64,000 nt of DNA, taken from assembly GCA_963680875.1 (NCBI GenBank), contig OY804577.1, positions 146,524,196-146,588,195 of the forward strand, read 5' to 3'. Positions 49,741 to 61,292 of this stretch are shown here, piece after piece; positions within the stretch are counted from its first letter, which is position 1; every line of letters starts with the position of its first letter. The position numbers and the translations under genes were made by a program. The notes under the pieces were generated by a model. The model saw nothing but the letters and a program-made list of their open reading frames with translations. It was not told where the DNA came from and searched no databases. This stretch comes from Bathymodiolus brooksi. Lineage: Eukaryota > Mollusca > Bivalvia > Mytilida > Modiolidae.

Positions 49741-51778
49741 CCTGGTTTCTATGTCAGTGTATAACTAGTACTTATATCAGTGGCTTAACTAGTAAAAGTC
49801 TCCAGATATCCACGGTCCTGGTTTCTATGTCAGTGTATAACTAGTACTGATATCAGTGGCTTAACCAGTAAAAGTCTCCAGATTTCCACGGTCCTGGTTT
49901 CTATGTCAGTGTATAACTAGTACTGATATCAGTGGCTTAACCAGTAAAAGTCTCCAGATTTCCACGGTCCTGGTTTCTATGTCAGTGTATAACTAGTACT
50001 GATATCAGTGGCTTAATCAGTAAAAGTTTCCAGATTTCCACGGTCCTGGTTTCTATGTCAGTGTATAACTAGTACTGATATCAGTGGCTTAACTAGTAAT
50101 AGTCTCCAGATTTCCACGGTCCTGGTTTCTAGGTCAGTGTATAACTAGTACTGATATCAGTGGCTTAACCAGTAAGTCTCCAGATTTCCATGGTCCTGGT
50201 TTCTATGTCAGTGTATAACTAGTACTGATATCAGTGGCTTAACTAGTAAAAGTCTCCAGATTTCCACGGTCCTGGTTTCTAGGTCAGTGTATAACTAGTA
50301 CTGATATCAGTGGCTTAACCAGTAAAAGTCTCCAGATTTCCACAGTCCTGGTTTCTATGTCAGTGTATAACTAGTACTGATATCAGTGGCTTAACCAGTA
50401 AGTCTCCAGATTTCCATGGTCCTGGTTTCTATGTCAGTGTATAACTAGTACTGATATCAGTGGCTTAACCAGTAAAAGTCTCCAGATTTCCACGGTCCTG
50501 GTTTCTATGTCAGTGTATAACTAGTACTGATATCAGTGGCTTAACCAGTAAAAGTCTCCAGATTTCCACGGTTCTGGTTTCTATGTCTGTGTATAACTAG
50601 TACTGATATCAGTGGCTTAACCAGTAAAGGTCTCCAGATTTCCACGGTCCTGGTTTCTAGGTCAGTGTATAACTAGTACTGCTATCAGTGGCTTAACCAG
50701 TAAAAGTCTCCAGATTTCCACAGTCCTGGTTTCTATGTCAGTGTATAACTAGTACTGATATCAGTGGCTTAACCAGTAAACGTCTCCATATTTCCACGGT
50801 CCTGGTTTCTATGTCAGTGTATAACTAGTACTTATATCAGTGGCTTAACTAGTAAAAGTGTCCAGATTTCCACGGTCCTGGTTTCTATGTCAGTGTATAA
50901 CTAGTACTGATATCAGTGGCTTAACCAGTAAAAGTCTCCAGATTTCCACGGTCCTGGTTTCTATGTCAGTGTATAACTAGTACTGATATCAGTGGTTTAA
51001 CTAGTAAAAGTCTCCAGATTTCCACGGTCCTGGTTTCTATGTCAGTGTATAACTAGTACTAATATCAGTGGCTTAACCAGTAAAAGTCTCCAGATTTCCA
51101 TGATCCTGGTTTCTATGTCAGTGTATAACTAGTACTGATATCAGTGGCTTAACCAGTAAAAGTCTCCAGATTTCCATTGTCCTGGTTTCTATGTCAGTGT
51201 ATAATTAGTACTGATATCAGTGGCTTAACAAGTAAAAATTTCCAGATTTCGACGTTCCTGGTTTCTATGTCAGTGTATAACTAGTACTGATATCAGTGGC
51301 TTAACCAGTAAGTCTCCAGATTTCCACGGTCCTGGTTTCTGTCAGTGTATAACTAGTACTGATATCAATGGCTTAACCAGTAAGTCTCCAGATTTCCACG
51401 GTCCTGGTTTCTATGTCAGTGTATAACTAGTACTGATATCAGTGGCTTAACCAGTAATTCTCCAGATATCCACGGTCCTGGTTTCTATGTTAGTGTATAA
51501 CTAGTACTGATATCAGTGGCTTAACCAGTAAAAGTCTCCAGATTTCCACGGTCCTGGTTTCTATGTCAGTGTATAACTAGTACTGATATCAGTGGCTTAA
51601 CCAGTAAAAGTCTCCAGATTTCCACGGTTCTGGTTTCTAGGTCAGTGTATAACTAGTACTGATACCAGTGGCTTAACCAGTAAAAGTCTCCAGATTTCCA
51701 CGGTCCTGGTTTCTATGTCAGTGTATAACTAGTACTGATATCAGTGGCTTAACCAGTAAAAGTCTCCAGATTTCCACG
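49663..51778 (+). repeat. 2,116-bp tandem duplication, copy 1
   Basis: Twenty-eight monomers less 12 bp. CTTATATC 49769/51885 and 50829/52945, GTCTGTG 50585/52701, ATGTTAGTG about 51487/53603 and GATACCAG 51661/53777 are all offset exactly 2,116 bp. The left edge is set by a mismatch at 49,662 (CAGTCC against CGGTCC). Confidence 0.94.
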
Positions 51779-53894
51779 GTCCTGGTTTCTATGTCAGTGT
51801 ATAACTAGTACTGATATCAGTGGCTTAACCAGTAAACGTCTCCATATTTCCACGGTCCTGGTTTCTATGTCAGTGTATAACTAGTACTTATATCAGTGGC
51901 TTAACTAGTAAAAGTCTCCAGATATCCACGGTCCTGGTTTCTATGTCAGTGTATAACTAGTACTGATATCAGTGGCTTAACCAGTAAAAGTCTCCAGATT
52001 TCCACGGTCCTGGTTTCTATGTCAGTGTATAACTAGTACTGATATCAGTGGCTTAACCAGTAAAAGTCTCCAGATTTCCACGGTCCTGGTTTCTATGTCA
52101 GTGTATAACTAGTACTGATATCAGTGGCTTAATCAGTAAAAGTTTCCAGATTTCCACGGTCCTGGTTTCTATGTCAGTGTATAACTAGTACTGATATCAG
52201 TGGCTTAACTAGTAATAGTCTCCAGATTTCCACGGTCCTGGTTTCTAGGTCAGTGTATAACTAGTACTGATATCAGTGGCTTAACCAGTAAGTCTCCAGA
52301 TTTCCATGGTCCTGGTTTCTATGTCAGTGTATAACTAGTACTGATATCAGTGGCTTAACTAGTAAAAGTCTCCAGATTTCCACGGTCCTGGTTTCTAGGT
52401 CAGTGTATAACTAGTACTGATATCAGTGGCTTAACCAGTAAAAGTCTCCAGATTTCCACAGTCCTGGTTTCTATGTCAGTGTATAACTAGTACTGATATC
52501 AGTGGCTTAACCAGTAAGTCTCCAGATTTCCATGGTCCTGGTTTCTATGTCAGTGTATAACTAGTACTGATATCAGTGGCTTAACCAGTAAAAGTCTCCA
52601 GATTTCCACGGTCCTGGTTTCTATGTCAGTGTATAACTAGTACTGATATCAGTGGCTTAACCAGTAAAAGTCTCCAGATTTCCACGGTTCTGGTTTCTAT
52701 GTCTGTGTATAACTAGTACTGATATCAGTGGCTTAACCAGTAAAGGTCTCCAGATTTCCACGGTCCTGGTTTCTAGGTCAGTGTATAACTAGTACTGCTA
52801 TCAGTGGCTTAACCAGTAAAAGTCTCCAGATTTCCACAGTCCTGGTTTCTATGTCAGTGTATAACTAGTACTGATATCAGTGGCTTAACCAGTAAACGTC
52901 TCCATATTTCCACGGTCCTGGTTTCTATGTCAGTGTATAACTAGTACTTATATCAGTGGCTTAACTAGTAAAAGTGTCCAGATTTCCACGGTCCTGGTTT
53001 CTATGTCAGTGTATAACTAGTACTGATATCAGTGGCTTAACCAGTAAAAGTCTCCAGATTTCCACGGTCCTGGTTTCTATGTCAGTGTATAACTAGTACT
53101 GATATCAGTGGTTTAACTAGTAAAAGTCTCCAGATTTCCACGGTCCTGGTTTCTATGTCAGTGTATAACTAGTACTAATATCAGTGGCTTAACCAGTAAA
53201 AGTCTCCAGATTTCCATGATCCTGGTTTCTATGTCAGTGTATAACTAGTACTGATATCAGTGGCTTAACCAGTAAAAGTCTCCAGATTTCCATTGTCCTG
53301 GTTTCTATGTCAGTGTATAATTAGTACTGATATCAGTGGCTTAACAAGTAAAAATTTCCAGATTTCGACGTTCCTGGTTTCTATGTCAGTGTATAACTAG
53401 TACTGATATCAGTGGCTTAACCAGTAAGTCTCCAGATTTCCACGGTCCTGGTTTCTGTCAGTGTATAACTAGTACTGATATCAATGGCTTAACCAGTAAG
53501 TCTCCAGATTTCCACGGTCCTGGTTTCTATGTCAGTGTATAACTAGTACTGATATCAGTGGCTTAACCAGTAATTCTCCAGATATCCACGGTCCTGGTTT
53601 CTATGTTAGTGTATAACTAGTACTGATATCAGTGGCTTAACCAGTAAAAGTCTCCAGATTTCCACGGTCCTGGTTTCTATGTCAGTGTATAACTAGTACT
53701 GATATCAGTGGCTTAACCAGTAAAAGTCTCCAGATTTCCACGGTTCTGGTTTCTAGGTCAGTGTATAACTAGTACTGATACCAGTGGCTTAACCAGTAAA
53801 AGTCTCCAGATTTCCACGGTCCTGGTTTCTATGTCAGTGTATAACTAGTACTGATATCAGTGGCTTAACCAGTAAAAGTCTCCAGATTTCCACG
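51779..53894 (+). repeat. 2,116-bp tandem duplication, copy 2
   Basis: Abuts copy 1. I saw no clear mismatch between the copies at the markers checked, making this one of the most recent-looking duplications. The match ends by 53,953, where AAAGTCTCC replaces AACGTCTCC. Confidence 0.94.
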
Positions 53895-55639
53895 GTCCTG
53901 GTTTCTATGTCAGTGTATAACTAGTACTGATATCAGTGGCTTAACCAGTAAAAGTCTCCAGATTACCACGGTCCTGGTTTCTATGTCAGTATATAACTAG
54001 TACTGATATCAGTGGCTTAAACAGTAAAAGTCTCCAGATTTGCACGTCCTGGTTTCTATGTCAGTGTATAACTAGTACTGATATCAGTGGCTTAACCAGT
54101 AAAAGTCTCCAGATTTCCACGGTCCCGGTTTCTGGCAGTGTATAACTAGTACTGATATCAGTGGCTTAACCAGTAAAAGTCTCCAGATTTCCACGGTCCT
54201 GGTTTCTATGTCAGTGTATAACTAGTACTGATATCAGTGGCTTAACCAGTAAGTCTCCAGATTTCCATGGTCCTGGTTTCTATGTCAGTGTATAACTAGT
54301 ACTGATATCAGTGGCTTAACCAGTAAAAGTCTCCAGATTTCCACGGTCCTGGTTTCTATGTCAGTGTATAACTAATACTGATATCAGTGGCTTAACCAGT
54401 AAAAGTCTCCAGATTTCCATGGTCCTGGTTTCTATGTCAGTGTATAACTAGTACTGATATCAGTGGCTTAACCAGTAAAAGTCTCCAGATTTCCACGGTC
54501 CTGGTTTCTATGTCAGTGTATAACTAGTACTGATATCAGTGGCTTAACCAGTAAAAGTCTCCAGATTTCCACGGTCCTGGTTTCTATGTCAGTGTATAAC
54601 TAGTACTGATATCAGTGGCTTAATCGGTAAAAGTCTCCAGATTTCCACGGTCCTGGTTTCTGTCAGTGTATAACTAGTACTGATATCAGTGGCTTAACCA
54701 GTAAAAGTCTCCAGATTTCCACGGTCCTGGTTTCTATTTCAGTGTATAACTAGTACTGATATCAGTGGCTTAACCAGTAAAAGTCTCCAGATTTCCACGG
54801 TCCTGGTTTCTGTCAGTGTATAACTAGTACTGATATCAGTGGTTTAACCAGTAAAAGTCTCCAGATTTCCACGGTCCTGGTTTCTATGTCAGTGTATAAC
54901 TAGTACTGATATCAGTGGCTTAACCAGTAAAAGTCTCCAGATTTCCACGGTCCTGGTTTCTATGTCAGTGTATAACTAGTACTGATATCAGTGGCTTAAC
55001 CAGTAAAAGTCTCCAGATTTCCACGGTCCTGGTTTCTGTCAGTGTATAACTAGTACTGATATCAGTGGCTTAGCCAGTAAAAGTCTCCAGATTTCCACGG
55101 TCCTGGTTTCTATGTCAGTGTATAACTAGTACTGATATCAGTGGCTTAACCAGTAAAAGTCTCCAGATTTCCACGGTCCTGGTTTCTATGTCAGTGTATA
55201 ACTAATACTGATATCAGTGGCTTAACTAGTAAGTCTCCAGATTTCCACTTTCCTGGTTTCTAGGGCAGTGTATAACTAGTACTGATATCAGTGGCTTAAC
55301 CAGTAAAAGTCTCCAGATTTCCACGGTCCTGGTTTCTATGTCAGTGTATAACTAGTACTGATATCAGTGGCTTAACCAGTAAAAGTCTCCAGATTTCCAC
55401 GTTCCTGGTTTCTATGTCAGTGTATAACTAGTACTGATATCAGTGGCTTAACCAGTAAAAGTCTCCAGATTTCCACGGTCCTGGTTTCTATGTCAGTGTA
55501 TAACTAGTACTGATATCAGTGGCTTAACCAGTAAAAGTCTCCAGATTTCCACGGTCCTGGTTTCTATGTCAGTGTATAACTAGTTCTGATATCAGTGGCT
55601 TAACCAGTAAAAGTCTCCAGATTTCCATGATCCTGATTT
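53895..55639 (+). repeat. Mosaic region between duplications
   Basis: Mixed units, with 74-bp TTTCTGTCAG forms reappearing in number from about 54.65 kb. Odd single units include AAACAG near 54020, CCCGGTTTCTGGCAG near 54125, CTATTTCAG near 54735 and CTAGTTCTG near 55582. Confidence 0.82.
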
Positions 55640-57449
55640 CTATGTCAGTGTATAACTAGTACTGATATCAGTGGCTTAACCAGTAAAAGTCTCCAGATTT
55701 CCACGGTCCTGGTTTCTATGTCAGTGTATAACTAGTACTGATATCAGTGGCTTAACCAGTAAAAGTCTCCAGATATCCACGGTCCTGGTTTCTAGGTCAG
55801 TGTATAACTAGTACTGATATCAGTGGCTTAACCAGTAAAAGTCTCCAGATTTCCACGGTCCTGGTTTCTATGTCAGTGTATAACTAGTACTGCTATCAGT
55901 GACTTAACCAGTAAAAGTGTCCAGATTTCCACGGTCCTGGTTTCTATGTCCGTGTATAACTAGTACTGATATCAGTGGCTTAACCAGTAAAAGTCTCCAG
56001 ATTTCCACGGTCCTGGTTTCTATGTCAGTGTATAACTAGTACTGATATCAGTGGTTTAAGTAGTAAAAGTCTCCAGATTTCCACGGTCCTGGTTTCTATG
56101 TCAGTGTATAACTAGTACTAATATCAGTGGCTTAACCAGTAAAAGTCTCCAGATTTCCATGATCCTGGTTTCTATGTCAGTGTATAACTAGTACTGATAT
56201 CAGTGGCTTAACCAGTAAACGTCTCCAGATTTCCATTGTCCTGGTTTCTATGTAAGTGTATAATTAGTGCTGATATCAGTGGCTTAACCAGTAAAAGTCT
56301 CCAGATTTCCACGGTCCTGGTTTCTATGTCAGTGTATAACTAGTACTGATATCAGTGGCTTAACCAGTAAAAGTCTCCAGATTTCCACGGTCCTGGTTTC
56401 TGTCAGTGTATAACTAGTACTGATATCAGTGGCTTAACCAGTAAAAGTCTCCAGATTTCCACGGTCCTGGTTTCTGTCAGTGTATAACTAGTACTGATAT
56501 CAGTGGCTTAACCAGTAAAAGTCTCCAGATTTCCACGGTCCTGGTTTCTATGTCAGTGTATAACTAGTACTGATATCAGTGGCTTAACCAGTAAAAGTCT
56601 CCAGATTTCCACGGTCCTGGTTTCTGTCAGTGTATAACTAGTACTGATATCAGTGGTTTAACCAGTAAAAGTCTCCAGATTACCACGGTCTTGGTTTCTA
56701 TGTCAGTGTATAACTAGTACTGATATCAGTGGCTTAACCAGTAAAAGTCTCCAGATTTCCACGGTTCTGGTTTCTATGTCAGTGTATAACTAGTACTGAT
56801 ATCAGTGGCTTAACCAGTAAAAGTCTCCAGATTTCCACGGTCCTGGTTTCTGTCAGTGTATAACTAGTACTGATATCAGTGGCTTAACCAGTAAAAGTCT
56901 CCAGATTTCCACGGTCCTGGTTTCTATGTCAGTGTATAACTAGTACTGATATCAGTGGCTTAACCAGTAAGTCTCCAGATTTCCATGGTCCTGGTTTCTA
57001 TGTCAGTGTATAACTAGTACTGATATCAGTGGCTTAACCAGTAAAAGTCTCCAGATTTCCAAGGGCCTGGTTTTTGGCAGTGTATAACTAGTACTGATAT
57101 CAGTGGCTTAACCAGTAAAAGTCTCCAGATTTCCACGGTCCTGGTTTCTATGTCAGTGTATAACTAGTACTGATATCAGTGGCTTAACCAGTAAGTCTAC
57201 AGATTTCCATGGTCCTGGTTTCTATGTCAGTGTATAACTAGTACTGATATCAGTGGCTTAACCTGTAAAAGTCTCCAGATTTCCACGGTCCTGGTTTCTA
57301 TGTCAGTGTATAACTAATACTGATATCAGTGGCTTAACCAGTAAAAGTCTCCAGATTTCCATGGTCCTGGTTTCTATGTCAGTGTATAACTAGTACTGAT
57401 ATCAGTGGCTTAACCAGTAAAAGTCTCCAGATTTCCACGGTCCTGGTTT
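55640..57449 (+). repeat. ~1,810-bp tandem duplication, copy 1
   Basis: GGTTTAAGTAG 56051/57861 and TAATTAGTGC 56261/58071 are offset 1,810 bp, and AAGGGCCTGG 57061/58873 is offset 1,812. A block of about 245 bp (56,605-56,850) does not match its partner, although lengths agree within 2 bp. Confidence 0.9.
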
Positions 57450-59260
57450 CTATGTCAGTGTATAACTAGTACTGATATCAGTGGCTTAACCAGTAAAAGT
57501 CTCCAGATTTCCACGGTCCTGGTTTCTATGTCAGTGTATAACTAGTACTGATATCAGTGGCTTAACCAGTAAAAGTCTCCAGATTTCCACGGTCCTGGTT
57601 TCTAGGTCAGTGTATAACTAGTACTGATATCAGTGGCTTAACCAGTAAAAGTCTCCAGATTTCCACGGTCCTGGTTTCTATGTCAGTGTATAACTAGTAC
57701 TGCTATCAGTGGCTTAACCAGTAAAAGTGTCCAGATTTCCACGGTCCTGGTTTCTATGTCCGTGTATAACTAGTACTGATATCAGTGGCTTAACCAGTAA
57801 AAGTCTCCAGATTTCCACGGTCCTGGTTTCTATGTCAGTGTATAACTAGTACTGATATCAGTGGTTTAAGTAGTAAAAGTCTCCAGATTTCCACGGTCCT
57901 GGTTTCTATGTCAGTGTATAACTAGTACTAATATCAGTGGCTTAACCAGTAAAAGTCTCCAGATTTCCATGATCCTGGTTTCTATGTCAGTGTATAACTA
58001 GTACTGATATCAGTGGCTTAACCAGTAAACGTCTCCAGATTTCCATTGTCCTGGTTTCTATGTCAGTGTATAATTAGTGCTGATATCAGTGGCTTAACCA
58101 GTAAAAGTCTCCAGATTTCCACGGTCCTGGTTTCTATGTCAGTGTATAACTAGTACTGATATCAGTGGCTTAACCAGTAAAAGTCTCCAGATTTCCACGG
58201 TCCTGGTTTCTGTCAGTGTATAACTAGTACTGATATCAGTGGCTTAACCAGTAAAAGTCTCCAGATTTCCACGGTCCTGGTTTCTGTCAGTGTATAACTA
58301 GTACTGATATCAGTGGCTTAACCAGTAAAAGTCTCCAGATTTCCACGGTCCTGGTTTCTATGTCAGTGTATAACTAGTACTGATATCAGTGGCTTAACCA
58401 GTAAAAGTCTCCAGATTTCCACGGTCCTGGTTTCTATGTCAGTGTATAACTAGTACTGATATCAGTGGCTTAATCAGTAAAAGTTTCCAGATTTCCACGG
58501 TCCTGGTTTCTATGTCAGTGTATAACTAGTACTGATATCAGTGGCTTAACTAGTAATAGTCTCCAGATTTCCACGGTCCTGGTTTCTAGGTCAGTGTATA
58601 ACTAGTACTGATATCAGTGGCTTAACCAGTAAAAGTCTCCAGATTTCCACGGTCCTGGTTTCTGTCAGTGTATAACTAGTACTGATATCAGTGGCTTAAC
58701 CAGTAAAAGTCTCCAGATTTCCACGGTCCTGGTTTCTATGTCAGTGTATAACTAGTACTGATATCAGTGGCTTAACCAGTAAGTCTCCAGATTTCCATGG
58801 TCCTGGTTTCTATGTCAGTGTATAACTAGTACTGATATCAGTGGCTTAACCAGTAAAAGTCTCCAGATTTCCAAGGGCCTGGTTTTTGGCAGTGTATAAC
58901 TAGTACTGATATCAGTGGCTTAACCAGTAAAAGTCTCCAGATTTCCACGGTCCTGGTTTCTATGTCAGTGTATAACTAGTACTGATATCAGTGGCTTAAC
59001 CAGTAGTCTACAGATTTCCATGGTCCTGGTTTCTATGTCAGTGTATAACTAGTACTGATATCAGTGGCTTAACCTGTAAAAGTCTCCAGATTTCCACGGT
59101 CCTGGTTTCTATGTCAGTGTATAACTAATACTGATATCAGTGGCTTAACCAGTAAAAGTCTCCAGATTTCCATGGTCCTGGTTTCTATGTCAGTGTATAA
59201 CTAGTACTGATATCAGTGGCTTAACCAGTAAAAGTCTCCAGATTTCCACGGTCCTGGTTT
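57450..59260 (+). repeat. ~1,810-bp tandem duplication, copy 2
   Basis: Partner of the preceding block. Its segment at about 58,415-58,660 carries a TTAATCAG...GTTTCC monomer followed by CTAGTAATAG...CTAGG, a pair found at 50.0-50.1 and 52.1-52.2 kb but not at the matching place in copy 1. The 56.2-kb unit has TGTAAGTG where this copy has TGTCAGTG. Confidence 0.9.
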
Positions 59261-60330
59261 CTATGTCAGTGTATAACTAGTACTGATATCAGTGGCTTAA
59301 CCAGTAAAAGTCTCCAGATTTCCACGGTCCTGGTTTCTGTCAGTGTATAACTAGTACTGATATCAGTGGCTTAACCAGTAAAAGTCTCCAGATTTCCACG
59401 GTCCTGGTTTCTGTCAGTGTATAACTAGTACTGATATCAGTGGCTTAACCAGTAAAAGTTTCCAGATTTCCACGGTCCTGGTTTCTATGTCAGTGTATAA
59501 CTAGTACTGATATCAGTGGCTTAACCAGTAAAAGTCTCCAGATTTCCACGGTCCTGGTTTCTGTCAGTGTATAACTAGTACTGATATCAGTGGTTTAACC
59601 AGTAAAAGTCTCCAGATTACCACGGTCTTGGTTTCTATGTCAGTGTATAACTAGTACTGATATCAGTGGCTTAACCAGTAAAAGTCTCCAGATTTCCACG
59701 GTCCTGGTTTCTATGTCAGTGTATAACTAGTACTGATATCAGTGGCTTAACCAGTAAAAGTCTCCAGATTTCCACGGTCCTGGTTTCTGTCAGTGTATAA
59801 CTAGTACTGATATCAGTGGCTTAACCAGTAAAAGTCTCCAGATTTCCACGGTCCTGGTTTCTATGTCAGTGTATAACTAGTACTGATATCAGTGGCTTAA
59901 CCATTAAGTCTCCAGATTTCCATGGTCCTGGTTTCTATGTCAGTGTATAACTAGTACTGATATCAGTGGCTTAACCAGTAAAAGTCTCCAGATTTCCACG
60001 GTCCTGGTTTCTATGTCAGTGTATAACTAATACTGATATCAGTGGCTTAACCAGTAAAAGTCTCCAGATTTCCATGGTCCTGGTTTCTATGTCAGTGTAT
60101 AACTAGTACTGATATCAGTGGATTAACCAGTAAGTCTCCAGATTTCCACGGTCCTGGTTTCTATGTCAGTGTATAACTAGTCCTGATATCAGTGGCTTAA
60201 CAAGTAAAGGTCTCCAGATTTCCACGGTCCTGGTTTCTATGTCAGTGTATAACTAGTACTGATATCAGTGGCTTAATCAGTAAAAGTCTCCAGATTTCCA
60301 CGGTCCTGGTTTCTATGTCAGTGTATAACA

Positions 60331-60393
60331 CAGTGGCTTAACCAGTAAAAGTCTCCAGATTTCCACGGTCCTGGTTTCTGTCAGTGTATAACT
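60331..60393 (+). repeat. Short 63-bp monomer, instance 1
   Basis: The unit lacks the first 11 bp of the monomer (AGTACTGATAT), so GTGTATAAC runs almost directly into CAGTGGC, and it also lacks two bases at 61-62. Half of the 12-bp palindrome is lost. This copy reads TAACA at the joint where the other two read TAACT. Confidence 0.9.
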
Positions 60394-61071
60394 AGTACTG
60401 ATATCAGTGGCTTAACCAGTAAAAGTCTCCAGATTTCCACGGTCCTGGTTTCTATGTCAGTGTATAACTAGTACTGATATCAGTGGCTTAACCAGTAAAA
60501 GTCTCCAGATTTCCACGGTCCTGGTTTCTGTCAGTGTATAACTAGTACTGATATCAGTGGCTTAACCAGTAAAAGTCTCCAGATTTCCACGGTCCTGGTT
60601 TCTATGTCAGTGTATAACTAGTACTGATATCAGTGGCTTAACCATTAAGTCTCCAGATTTCCATGGTCCTGGTTTCTATGTCAGTGTATAACTAGTACTG
60701 ATATCAGTGGCTTAACCAGTAAAAGTCTCCAGATTTCCACGGTCCTGGTTTCTATGTCAGTGTATAACTAATACTGATATCAGTGGCTTAACCAGTAAAA
60801 GTCTCCAGATTTCCATGGTCCTGGTTTCTATGTCAGTGTATAACTAGTACTGATATCAGTGGATTAACCAGTAAGTCTCCAGATTTCCACGGTCCTGGTT
60901 TCTATGTCAGTGTATAACTAGTCCTGATATCAGTGGCTTAACAAGTAAAGGTCTCCAGATTTCCACGGTCCTGGTTTCTATGTTAGTGTATAACTAGTAC
61001 TGATATCAGTGGCTTAATCAGTAAAAGTCTCCAGATTTCCACGGTCCTGGTTTCTATGTCAGTGTATAACT

Positions 61072-61134
61072 CAGTGGCTTAACCAGTAAAAGTCTCCAGA
61101 TTTCCACGGTCCTGGTTTCTGTCAGTGTATAACT
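61072..61134 (+). repeat. Short 63-bp monomer, instance 2
   Basis: Same 11-bp deletion (joint TAACTCAGTGG), exactly 741 bp after the first, inside the nested duplication. Confidence 0.9.
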
Positions 61135-61292
61135 AGTACTGATATCAGTGGCTTAACCAGTAAAAGTCTCCAGATTTCCACGGTCCTGGTTTCTATGTCA
61201 GTGTATAACTAGTACTGATATCAGTGGCTTAACCAGTAAAAGTCTCCAGATTTCCACGGTTCTGGTTTCTATGTCAGTGTATAACTAGTACT

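Larger units (their letters stand above)
58610..61292 (+). repeat. ~2,683-bp tandem duplication, copy 1
   Basis: GTTTCTGTCAG 58658/61341, CCTGGTTTTTGGC 58878/61561, GTTTAACC 59593/62277, GGATTAACC 60121/62804 and the short monomer 60331/63014 are offset 2,683-2,684 bp. A nested 741-bp duplication (60121 to 60862, 60331 to 61072) lies at its right end. Confidence 0.9.

Noticed and set aside
51240..51262. CENP-B-box-like TTTCGACGTTCCTGG in a variant monomer
   Set aside because: The required A after the first spacer and the CGGG block are absent. No consensus or variant unit I read fits the CENP-B box.
60321..61134. Transposon target-site or insertion scar at the short monomers
   Set aside because: The joint is a plain 11-bp deletion with at most 1 bp of microhomology. 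No terminal repeats, target duplication or foreign sequence is seen.
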